Shown here one piece after another: positions 1 to 5,881 of a stretch of 13,212 nucleotides of DNA. The notes under the pieces are model-generated. The model made no database searches. It was not told where the DNA came from and worked only from the letters and a program-made list of their open reading frames with translations. Both the position numbers and the translations under genes were made by a program. This DNA is from Actinomycetes bacterium (lineage in GTDB: Bacteria; Actinomycetota; Actinomycetes; Actinomycetales; Cellulomonadaceae): assembly GCA_023389455.1 (NCBI GenBank), contig JAEWEJ010000108.1, forward strand, positions 1-13,212, written 5' to 3'. The first letter of the stretch is position 1. Each line of letters begins with the position of its first letter.

Positions 1-237
1 GGCCCGCCCCCCGACGACCTGCGCGCGGACCTGCCGGCGCTGACGGTCCCCACGCTCGTGGTGGCCGGCGCCGAGGACGTCCTCACCGGGGTGGCACCGG
101 TCCGCGCGCTCGCCGCGACGCTGCCCACGGGTCGGCTCGCGGTGCTCGAGGCGTGCGGGCACTACCCGTGGGTGGAGCAGCCCGCGGCGTTCCGGCGCGC
201 GGTCGGCGGGTTCCTGGCCGAGGTGCTGCCCGGCTGA
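1..237 (+). CDS. alpha/beta hydrolase, C-terminal fragment
   Basis: This is the last 78 codons of a gene whose start lies left of the window, read in frame 1 to a TGA at 235-237. The piece contains a hydrophobic strand followed by an acid (VPTLVVAGAEDVLTG), the usual place of the catalytic Asp in alpha/beta hydrolases. It then has CGHYPWVEQP, the usual place of the catalytic His just before the last helix. The nucleophile elbow is not in the window. The substrate cannot be told from this fragment; many such enzymes are esterases, epoxide hydrolases or proline iminopeptidase-like peptidases. The gene is convergent with the alcohol dehydrogenase to its right, and its stop codon sits in the loop of a strong hairpin. 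Confidence 0.85.
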   Translation, partial: GPPPDDLRADLPALTVPTLVVAGAEDVLTGVAPVRALAATLPTGRLAVLEACGHYPWVEQPAAFRRAVGGFLAEVLPG

Positions 238-249
238 CGGCCGGGCAGC
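225..249. terminator. GC hairpin between convergent genes, stop codon in loop
   Basis: A perfect 10-bp stem (GCTGCCCGGC at 225-234 paired with GCCGGGCAGC at 240-249) encloses the loop TGACG. The TGA stop of the left hydrolase is the first three bases of the loop. No T-tract follows, as is common in high-GC actinobacteria. It lies 40 bp beyond the stop of the convergent dehydrogenase and could end transcription from both sides. The function as a terminator is inferred. Confidence 0.6.
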
Positions 250-289
250 GGGACGAGCGGAGGCGCACAGGTGCGGGCGCCCTCGCTCC

Positions 290-1309
290 TCACACCGTGA
301 GCAGCACCTTCGTCGCCCGCCGCTCGTCCATGGCGCGGTAGCCCTCGGCGGCCTGCTCCAACGGCAGCGTCAGGTCGAAGACCGTGCCGGGGTCGATGGT
401 GCGGTCCCAGATCCGCTGGATCAGGTCGGGCAGGAACCGGCGCACCGGCGCCGGGCCGCCGTGCAGGTGCACACCGGAGAAGAACAGCTCCTGGCCGGGC
501 AGCGTGACGTCGTGCGCGACGCCGACGTACCCGACGTGCCCGCCGGGGCGGGTCGACCGGATCGCCTGCATCATCGACTCCTGCGTGCCGACGGCCTCGA
601 CCACGCTGTGCGCGCCGAGCCCGTCGGTGAGGTCCTTGATGCGCGTCACGCCCTCGTCGCCACGCTCCTCGACGACGTCGGTGGCCCCGAGGTCCCGCGC
701 GAGCGCCTGCCGGTCCGCGTGCCGGGACATGGCGATCACCCGTTCGGCACCCAGCTGCCGCGCGGCCAGGACACCGAGCAGGCCCACGGCCCCGTCGCCG
801 ACGACCGCCACGGTCTTCCCGGGCCCCGCCTCGGCGGCCACCGCCGCGAACCAGCCGGTGCCCAGCACGTCGGACGCGGCCAGCAGCGACGGCACCAGGT
901 CCGGGTCCGGCATCCCCGGCGTCGCGACGAGCGTGCCGTCGGCCAGCGGGATGCGCGCGTACTGCGCCTGGGTGCCGATCGACCCCATGGGCACCCGCTG
1001 CACGCAGTGCGACTGGTAGCCGGAGCGGCAGATCTCGCAGGTGTTGTCCGACGCGAAGAACGACCCGACGACGAACTGCCCGACCTGCACGTCACGCACC
1101 TGCGGCCCCACCTCACGCACGACACCGATGTACTCGTGACCCATCCACACGTGGTCGACGGCCTCGATCCCGCGGTAGGGCCACAGGTCGGAACCGCAGA
1201 TGCAGGTCGCGGTCACCTCGATGACGGCGTCCGTCGGCTCCTCGATCCTCGGCTGCTCGCGGTCGAGGACGCGGACCTCGCCGGGTCGTTCCATGACGAC
1301 TGCACGCAT
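290..1309 (-). CDS. zinc-dependent alcohol dehydrogenase (MDR family)
   Basis: A 339-residue medium-chain dehydrogenase/reductase, of normal length, expected to oxidise an alcohol or reduce an aldehyde in the cytosol with NAD(P) and catalytic zinc. The N-terminal GroES-like domain carries the zinc ligands Cys38 (TCICGSD), His58 and Glu59 (GHEYIG). The structural-zinc lobe reads D88-x2-C91-x2-C94-x7-C102, so the first of the usual four cysteines is Asp; my recollection is that this SDNTC form is common in an actinobacterial subgroup. The Rossmann motif GDGAVG is at 171-176. I chose the ATG at 1309, not the earlier in-frame ATG at 1384, because homology begins with MRAVVMERPG and a purine-rich AGGGGG lies a few bases upstream. 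It is downstream of, and on the same strand as, the hydrolase at 1454-2263, with a 144-bp gap. The natural substrate is unknown. Confidence 0.9.
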   Translation of the reverse strand: MRAVVMERPGEVRVLDREQPRIEEPTDAVIEVTATCICGSDLWPYRGIEAVDHVWMGHEYIGVVREVGPQVRDVQVGQFVVGSFFASDNTCEICRSGYQSHCVQRVPMGSIGTQAQYARIPLADGTLVATPGMPDPDLVPSLLAASDVLGTGWFAAVAAEAGPGKTVAVVGDGAVGLLGVLAARQLGAERVIAMSRHADRQALARDLGATDVVEERGDEGVTRIKDLTDGLGAHSVVEAVGTQESMMQAIRSTRPGGHVGYVGVAHDVTLPGQELFFSGVHLHGGPAPVRRFLPDLIQRIWDRTIDPGTVFDLTLPLEQAAEGYRAMDERRATKVLLTV

Positions 1310-1373
1310 GACGGCGCCCCCTGCCGACCGGTGGTGGCGGGCCGGACGGCACCGCACTCCCCAGCATGCTGAC

Positions 1374-1389
1374 GCGGGGCGCACCCCGC
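1374..1389 (-). terminator. small GC hairpin in the hydrolase-dehydrogenase gap
   Basis: GCGGGG (1374-1379) and CCCCGC (1384-1389) form a perfect 6-bp stem with a 4-nt loop, 64 bp beyond the stop of the upstream hydrolase on the minus strand. A 10-bp palindrome, CAGCATGCTG, lies next to it at 1362-1371. The hairpin could partly end the hydrolase transcript, and the palindrome could be part of a promoter or operator for the dehydrogenase. In DNA this GC-rich such short repeats also arise by chance. Confidence 0.3.
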
Positions 1390-1453
1390 ACGCGGGCGCG
1401 TCCGGTCGGCGCGGCCCGGAGCAGCCCCCGGCACCGAGGTACGCGACCCGTCG

Positions 1454-2263
1454 TCAGGCGGTCGGCAGTCCCAGCCCCGCGATCCAGTGCCGCAGCAGCG
1501 CGGCGACCAGGTCGGGCTGCTCGTGCAGCAGCGCGTGGCCCGCGCCGTCGGCCACGGTCAGCGAGGCCCGCGGGTAGACGTCGAGCAGCTTCACGGCGTC
1601 CGCCCAGCCCACGGAGGCGTCGTGACGGCCCGCCAGGATCAGCGTCGGGTACGGCTGCGGCGCGTCGGCGTCGGGGGCGTCACGCAGCGCCCAGCGCCCG
1701 TACACCTGCCCGAACCCGTCCTCGTCGCACAGCCGCGTGCCGGGCAGGACGTGGTCCCGGTACGCCTGGGCGGTGCGGGCGGTGCGCACGACGAGGTACT
1801 CCTCGAACCCCGGCACGTCCACGCGGTCCAGCACGTCCGCGGCGCCGGGCTCGTCGTGCAGCACCCGGTGCGCCGGGACGTCCCGGGCGCTGCGGGCCGC
1901 CGGGCAGACCAGCGCGAGGCCGACGACCCGGTCGGGCCGCCGGGCCGCCACGGCGCGCGCCAGGTACCCGCCCAGGGAGTGCCCGCCGATCACGAACGGC
2001 CCGCCGCCGGCCACCCGGTCGACGAACCGCAGCAGCACCTCGACGACGTCGTCGCCGGCGGTCAGGTGCGCCGGAGCGACCGTCCGGCCGTGCGCGGGCA
2101 GGTCCGGGTAGACCCGCCGCAGGCCGGCGACGTCGCCGAGCAGGGGCTCGAGCGCGCCGGCGACCTCCCGGTGGTCGACGCCCGCGCCGTGCAGCACCAC
2201 GAACGGCACCCCGTCGCCGTGCTCGACGTGGTGCACCCGGACGCCCCCGACCTCGCGGTACAC
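1454..2263 (-). CDS. alpha/beta-fold hydrolase
   Basis: A complete 269-residue alpha/beta hydrolase, probably a cytosolic esterase, lactonase or C-C/epoxide hydrolase; the exact reaction cannot be read. The catalytic set is visible: nucleophile Ser96 in GHSLGG (94-99), acid Asp215 in AGRHDASVG, and His243 in GAGHALLHEQP. The HGAG at 25-28 fits the oxyanion-hole loop. The frame stays open upstream to 2440, but that part is low-complexity and comes from a tandem DNA repeat. I therefore place the start at the GTG at 2263 (VYREVGGVRVHHVEHG). A TAGCGT -10-like hexamer ends 7 nt before this GTG, which suggests a leaderless transcript. The gene is divergent from the oxidoreductase at 2467. Confidence 0.85.
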   Translation of the reverse strand: MYREVGGVRVHHVEHGDGVPFVVLHGAGVDHREVAGALEPLLGDVAGLRRVYPDLPAHGRTVAPAHLTAGDDVVEVLLRFVDRVAGGGPFVIGGHSLGGYLARAVAARRPDRVVGLALVCPAARSARDVPAHRVLHDEPGAADVLDRVDVPGFEEYLVVRTARTAQAYRDHVLPGTRLCDEDGFGQVYGRWALRDAPDADAPQPYPTLILAGRHDASVGWADAVKLLDVYPRASLTVADGAGHALLHEQPDLVAALLRHWIAGLGLPTA

Positions 2264-2270
2264 GCCGCCG

Positions 2271-2276
2271 ACGCTA
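2271..2276 (-). promoter_or_regulatory. -10 element TAGCGT, leaderless start
   Basis: Read on the minus strand, TAGCGT occupies 2276 to 2271. Seven bases separate it from the GTG of the alpha/beta hydrolase, so transcription would begin at or next to the start codon. No Shine-Dalgarno sequence fits at normal spacing. The TAnnnT form matches the actinobacterial housekeeping -10 consensus. No clear -35 was identified. Confidence 0.55.
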
Positions 2277-2301
2277 ACCCCGTGCGCCGCGCCCCGCCGC
2301 C

Positions 2302-2380
2302 CGTCCGGGACCCGCTCGTCCGGGACCCGCTCGTCCGGGTCCGCCCGTCCGGGTCCGCTCGTCCGGGTCCGCCCGTCCGC
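2302..2380. repeat. degenerate 14/15-bp tandem repeat
   Basis: There are five full units and one partial unit. Two identical 15-bp copies of CGTCCGGGACCCGCT (2302-2316, 2317-2331) are followed by three 14-bp copies of the form CGTCCGGGTCCGCY (2332-2345, 2346-2359, 2360-2373) and a truncated CGTCCGC. The block sits in the 203-bp gap between two divergent genes. The change from 15 to 14 bp breaks any constant reading frame, which argues against coding and for slippage. It may hold repeated protein-binding sites or may be neutral. Confidence 0.8.
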
Positions 2381-2466
2381 AGCCCGGCGCCCGGCGGCCG
2401 CGCCCAGCGATGGCGCGGTGGGCGCCCGCGGACCGACCATGGACCCACCCCACGCGAGGAGGGCCC

Positions 2467-3312
2467 ATGGACTCCCCCACGATCGGCGTCACCGGCGCCA
2501 CCGGGCACGTCGGCGGGCTGGTCGCCCGGCACCTGGCCGACCGGGGCCTGCCGCAGCGGCTGCTGGTGCGCGACCCCGCGAGCCCGCGCCTGCCGGACCT
2601 CGGTGCGGACGTCGAGCGCGTCGACTACGGCGACCGGGACCTCAGCACGGCCGCACTGCGCGGCGTCGACGTCCTGCTCATGGTGTCCGCAAGCGAGAGC
2701 CGCACGCGCGCGGCCGACCACGAGACGTTCGTCGCGGCCGCCGCCGACGCGGGGGTGCGGCACGTCGTGTACACGTCGTTCGCGGCCGCGGCACCGGACG
2801 CCGTCTTCACGCTCGGGCGTGACCACTTCCGCACGGAGCAGGCGCTGCGGGCGTCGGGCATGCGGTGGACGTTCCTGCGCGACACGTTCTACCTCGACGT
2901 CCTGGAGGACTTCGTCGGCCCCGACGGCGTGCTGCGCGGGCCGGCCGACGAGGGGCGGTGCGCGTTCGTCGCACGGTCCGACGTGGCGCGCGTGGCGGCG
3001 ACGGTGCTGGCCGACCCCGCGCCGCACGCCGGGCGGACCTACGACCTCACGGGGCCGCGGGGCCTGACGCTGGCCGAGGCCGCCGCCACGATCAGCGCCG
3101 TGCGCGGCACGACCGTCACGTTCCACGACGAGACGCTCGAGGAGGCGTACGCGTCGCGCGCGTCGTACGGCGCCCCCGACTGGCAGGTCGACGCGTGGGT
3201 GTCGACGTACACGGCCATCGCGAGCGACGTCATGGCCGAGCCGAGCGACGCGGTCGAGCGGATCACGGGCACGCCGCCGGTCGACCTCGAGACGGTCCTG
3301 CGCTCGCGCTGA
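2467..3312 (+). CDS. NmrA/QOR2-like NAD(P)-binding SDR oxidoreductase
   Basis: A 281-residue atypical short-chain dehydrogenase of the NmrA-like/quinone-oxidoreductase-2 group. These cytosolic proteins bind NADP(H) and either reduce quinones or act as redox sensors. The N-terminal GATGHVG (10-16) is the dinucleotide-binding loop, and Arg35 after the second strand (LLVRDP) fits NADP preference. YTSFAA (102-107) and the following helix to FLRDTFYLD match the NmrA fold, and SDVARVAATVL (171-181) with YDLTGP (192-197) is typical of the family. The classical YxxxK catalytic pair is not evident, as usual in this group. I chose the ATG at 2467 because AGGAGG lies just upstream at 2457-2462; an in-frame ATG at 2410 has no such support. 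It is divergent from the hydrolase. Confidence 0.88.
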   Translation: MDSPTIGVTGATGHVGGLVARHLADRGLPQRLLVRDPASPRLPDLGADVERVDYGDRDLSTAALRGVDVLLMVSASESRTRAADHETFVAAAADAGVRHVVYTSFAAAAPDAVFTLGRDHFRTEQALRASGMRWTFLRDTFYLDVLEDFVGPDGVLRGPADEGRCAFVARSDVARVAATVLADPAPHAGRTYDLTGPRGLTLAEAAATISAVRGTTVTFHDETLEEAYASRASYGAPDWQVDAWVSTYTAIASDVMAEPSDAVERITGTPPVDLETVLRSR

Positions 3313-3328
3313 CCCCCCGGCGGCGGTG

Positions 3329-3344
3329 CCGGGCCACGGCCCGG
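3329..3344 (+). terminator. hairpin after the oxidoreductase, touching the next promoter
   Basis: CCGGGCC (3329-3335) and GGCCCGG (3338-3344) form a perfect inverted repeat, with a usable stem of about 6 bp and a 4-nt loop. It lies 16 bp after the oxidoreductase stop and directly abuts the TAGCCT -10 element of the next gene. It could be a weak terminator or an operator covering the -10/-35 spacer. Confidence 0.35.
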
Positions 3345-3350
3345 TAGCCT
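3345..3350 (+). promoter_or_regulatory. -10 element TAGCCT, leaderless start
   Basis: TAGCCT ends 8 nt before the GTG at 3359, the spacing expected of an actinobacterial leaderless promoter. No Shine-Dalgarno sequence precedes this GTG. It supports 3359 over the in-frame ATG at 3326, which would lie upstream of the -10 element and so could not be on this transcript. Confidence 0.6.
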
Positions 3351-3358
3351 CGACAGAC

Positions 3359-3853
3359 GTGAGCACCCTGCACCCCGAGGCCGAGCAGTTCCTGCGCGAC
3401 TACCTGCGTTCCGCCACCCCGGAGCAGCGGCACACGTTCGTGCGCCGGGCCAACTACGACACCGGCGAGGCGCTGGTCCGCTTCGTGCTCGACGACCCGA
3501 CGACGGACCGCGCGAGCGCGCTGGCCGCGTACTGGATCCTCGGCGCCGGGTACTACTGCCGCTACGCGTCGGCCGACGAGGTCCCGGAGCCCGATCGCCC
3601 GACCTGGGAGCTGCTGCGCCTGATCGAGGAGCGCTACGCCGCCGGGTACTGGGCGGACCACGGCATCGGGTTCGACCCCACCGACGACGACGAGATCGAC
3701 TGGACCGAGGGCGAGGGCGACGACCCGGAGCCGTACCCGGTCCCCGACGTCATGCTGCGCGCGGTGCCCGGCGAGCTCGTCGACGACGAGGACACCGAGG
3801 ACGGCCTGCCGCTGGACGTGCACCTGCGCTACAGCGCGCTGCTGCGCGGCTGA
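3359..3853 (+). CDS. DUF4274-like acidic protein
   Basis: A 164-residue soluble protein without signal peptide or membrane helix. The N-terminal half (HTFVRRANYDTGEALVRF, then ASALAAYWILGAGYY) resembles DUF4274 proteins, which have no known biochemical role. The middle and C-terminal parts are strongly acidic, with runs of Asp/Glu (PTDDDEIDWTEGEGDD and DDEDTEDG), perhaps a surface mimic or a partner-binding tail. The start is the GTG at 3359, set by the TAGCCT promoter just upstream. The DUF2332 gene follows after only 38 bp. The family call rests on pattern memory, so it is moderate. Confidence 0.65.
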   Translation: MSTLHPEAEQFLRDYLRSATPEQRHTFVRRANYDTGEALVRFVLDDPTTDRASALAAYWILGAGYYCRYASADEVPEPDRPTWELLRLIEERYAAGYWADHGIGFDPTDDDEIDWTEGEGDDPEPYPVPDVMLRAVPGELVDDEDTEDGLPLDVHLRYSALLRG

Positions 3854-3879
3854 CGCTCGACGACGCGGGCGCGACCGGG

Positions 3880-3885
3880 CACCCT
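3880..3885 (+). promoter_or_regulatory. possible -10 element (CACCCT) before the DUF2332 gene
   Basis: CACCCT keeps the A and T of the nAnnnT core and ends 6 nt before the ATG at 3892. No Shine-Dalgarno sequence is present in the 38-bp gap. The arrangement fits a leaderless start, but the hexamer is weaker than the TAGNNT elements elsewhere in the window. Confidence 0.25.
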
Positions 3886-3891
3886 CGCTGC

Positions 3892-4872
3892 ATGGACCCG
3901 TCCATCCACCTCGCCACCTCCCGCGTCGCCCAGGGGTACCGGGCGTTCGCGGAACGGGAGGCCCGCGGGACGTCGCCGACGTACGAGGAGTGGGCGCTCG
4001 GCATCAGCGAGGACGCCCAGGTCACGGGCCTGCTCGACGCCCTCGAGCCCCGCGAGCGCCAGCCCAACCTGGTGCTGGCCGCGGCCCGGTGGCACGGCGC
4101 GGCCGGCGGGTACGCCGACCTGCGGCGCACCCTGCTGACCCGCTGGGACGACGTCGCCGCGACCCTGCGCACCCGCAGGACGCAGACCAACGAGGCCGCC
4201 CGCTGCGCCACGCTGCTGCCGTTCCTCGCCGCGCTCCCGCAGCCGCTGGCGCTGCTCGAGGTCGGTGCGTCGGCGGGGCTGTGCCTGCTGCCGGACCGGT
4301 ACTCCTACCGGTACGACGACGGCACGCACCTCGACCCGACCGACGGTCCGTCGCCCGTCGTGCTGCCGTGCGCGCTGGGGCCCGGTGTCGCGGCTCCCGC
4401 GCGCGTTCCGCAGGTGGCGTGGCGCGCCGGGCTGGACCTGGCGCCCGTCGACGTCGCCGACGACGACGCGTGCGCCTGGCTGGAGACGCTCGTGTGGCCG
4501 GAGCACGAGGACCGGCGCACCCGCCTGCGCGCCGCGCTCGCGCTCGCCCGCACCGACCCGCCCCGCGTGGTCGAGGGCGACCTGCTGACGGACCTGCCGG
4601 CGCTCGCGGCGCAGGCGCCAGACGCCGCGACGCTCGTGGTGCTGCACAGCGCGGTCCTCGCGTACGTGCCGCCCGACGCCCGCGAGCGCTTCGTCGACCT
4701 GGTGGGCACGCTGCCGGGGCACTGGCTGAGCAACGAGGGCGCCCGGGTGATGCCCGCCACCGCCTCGCTCGCGTCGGACCGGGTGGAGCGGGGGTTCGTG
4801 GTGAGCGTCGACGGCGTCCCGCGCGCGTACGCGGACCCGCACGGGCGGGCTCTCGCGGCGATCGGGGCCTGA
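3892..4872 (+). CDS. DUF2332 family protein
   Basis: A 326-residue cytosolic protein that matches DUF2332 across its length. Recognisable blocks are the N-terminal YRAFAEREARGTSPTYEEWA (17-36), RTQTNEAARC (96-105) and LLEVGASAGL (121-130), with HSAVLAYVP near the C-terminus. The EVGASAGL stretch (123-130) resembles the glycine-rich SAM-binding motif I of class I methyltransferases, and the later VVEGDLL fits a second acidic binding motif. A methyltransferase-like fold is therefore plausible but not demonstrated for the family. The start is the ATG at 3892, because the conserved family N-terminus begins directly after it. A strong hairpin follows the stop, so it is probably not co-transcribed with the ABC genes. 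Confidence 0.85.
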   Translation: MDPSIHLATSRVAQGYRAFAEREARGTSPTYEEWALGISEDAQVTGLLDALEPRERQPNLVLAAARWHGAAGGYADLRRTLLTRWDDVAATLRTRRTQTNEAARCATLLPFLAALPQPLALLEVGASAGLCLLPDRYSYRYDDGTHLDPTDGPSPVVLPCALGPGVAAPARVPQVAWRAGLDLAPVDVADDDACAWLETLVWPEHEDRRTRLRAALALARTDPPRVVEGDLLTDLPALAAQAPDAATLVVLHSAVLAYVPPDARERFVDLVGTLPGHWLSNEGARVMPATASLASDRVERGFVVSVDGVPRAYADPHGRALAAIGA

Positions 4873-4896
4873 GCCGGGCCGGCGGACCCGCCACCC

Positions 4897-4927
4897 GGCG
4901 CGCGGCGAGCCGGACCTCGCGCGCGCC
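4897..4927 (+). terminator. bulged GC hairpin after the DUF2332 gene
   Basis: GGCGCGCGGCGAG (4897-4909) pairs with CTCGCGCGCGCC (4916-4927): 12 base pairs with one bulged G and a 6-nt loop. It starts 24 bp after the DUF2332 stop. No T-tract follows, in line with GC-rich terminators of actinobacteria. Confidence 0.5.
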
Positions 4928-4934
4928 GTACCGG

Positions 4935-4945
4935 CTCCCGGGGAG
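4935..4945. promoter_or_regulatory. palindrome CTCCCGGGGAG upstream of the ABC exporter
   Basis: CTCCC-G-GGGAG is a perfect 5-1-5 inverted repeat, 39 bp before the start of the ABC ATPase gene and in the likely promoter zone. Exporters of this class are often controlled by a TetR-type repressor, but none is encoded beside it. An operator role is only a possibility. Confidence 0.25.
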
Positions 4946-4984
4946 TTCACTGGGGGTGGCCGGTGGTCGACGAGGGGGAAGCCG

Positions 4985-5881
4985 ATGAGCGAACCGGTGA
5001 TCGAGGTCCACGGGCTGCGCAAGTCGTTCGGCCCGGTCCGCGCGCTCGACGGCCTCGACCTGCGGGTCGAGCGCGGCCACGTGCACGGGTTCCTCGGCCC
5101 GAACGGCGCCGGCAAGTCGACGACGATCCGCGTCCTGCTCGGACTGCTGCGGGCCGACGGCGGCACCGTCCGCCTGCTGGGCGGCGACCCGTGGGGGGAC
5201 GTCGTGGCGCTGCACCGGCGGCTGGCGTACGTCCCGGGCGAGGTCTCCCTGTGGCCCGGCATGACGGGCGGTGCGGCGATCGACCTGCTCGGTGCGCTGC
5301 GCGGTGGCCTGGACGGACGGCGCCGGGACGCGCTGGTGGAGCGGTTCGGGCTCGACCCCACCCGGCGTGGCCGGCAGTACTCCACGGGCGACCGCCAGAA
5401 GGTCGCGCTGGTCGCGGCACTCGCCTCCGACGTCGAGCTGCTGGTGCTCGACGAGCCGACGAACGGGCTCGACCCGATCATGGAGAACGTCTTCCAGGAG
5501 GTGCTCGGGGAGTCGCGGACCCGCGGGACGACCGTGCTGCTGTCCAGCCACGTCCTGGCCGAGGTCGAGGCCCTCGCCGACCGGATCAGCATCGTCCGCG
5601 ACGGCCGCGTCGTGCAGTCGGGCACGCTCACCGACCTGCGCGCGCAGACGCGCACGACGATCCGCGCGACCCTCATGCGCCCGCTGCCCGCGCCGGCGCC
5701 CGCGGTCCTGCGCGACGTCCGCGTCGACGGCGCCCGGATCACGGCGCACGTCGAGACGCTGCGCATCGGCGAGGCCATGGCCGTGCTCACGGTGCACGGG
5801 ATCCGCGCGCTCACGGTCGCGCCCCCGTCGCTGGAGAGCCTGTTCCTGCAGTTCTACGGCGACGCCGCCCCGGCGCGATGA
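4985..5881 (+). CDS. ABC exporter ATP-binding subunit
   Basis: A 298-residue nucleotide-binding subunit, probably powering efflux through the permease encoded next. It carries Walker A GPNGAGKST (38-46), Walker B LLVLDEPT (152-159), D-loop NGLDP and the switch His189 (LLSSH). Two motifs are non-standard: the signature reads YSTGDRQK (132-139) where LSGGQ is usual, and the Q-loop position reads YVPGE (82-86) with no glutamine. As I recall, both are typical of the actinobacterial drug/polyketide exporter group. The last 80 residues form a C-terminal extension. GAGGGGGAA at 4972-4980 is the ribosome site for the ATG at 4985. The stop overlaps the permease start as ATGA, which implies translational coupling. 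The exported substrate is unknown. Confidence 0.92.
   Translation: MSEPVIEVHGLRKSFGPVRALDGLDLRVERGHVHGFLGPNGAGKSTTIRVLLGLLRADGGTVRLLGGDPWGDVVALHRRLAYVPGEVSLWPGMTGGAAIDLLGALRGGLDGRRRDALVERFGLDPTRRGRQYSTGDRQKVALVAALASDVELLVLDEPTNGLDPIMENVFQEVLGESRTRGTTVLLSSHVLAEVEALADRISIVRDGRVVQSGTLTDLRAQTRTTIRATLMRPLPAPAPAVLRDVRVDGARITAHVETLRIGEAMAVLTVHGIRALTVAPPSLESLFLQFYGDAAPAR

Noticed and set aside
2264..2440. N-terminal extension of the alpha/beta hydrolase up to an ATG at 2440
   Set aside because: The extension translates the tandem DNA repeat into RTRTSGPGRADPDERVPDER-like text, and a leaderless promoter lies directly before the GTG at 2263.
2437..2472. Repeated CCATGGAC at 2437-2444 and 2465-2472 as a duplicated start site
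   Set aside because: The first ATG (2439) is out of frame with the oxidoreductase and has no ribosome site; the similarity is short and probably chance.
3829..5814. A 661-codon minus-strand open frame under the DUF2332 and ABC ATPase genes
   Set aside because: Low-complexity Arg/Ser/Pro-rich translation with no motif; the plus-strand genes carry Walker and DUF2332 motifs.
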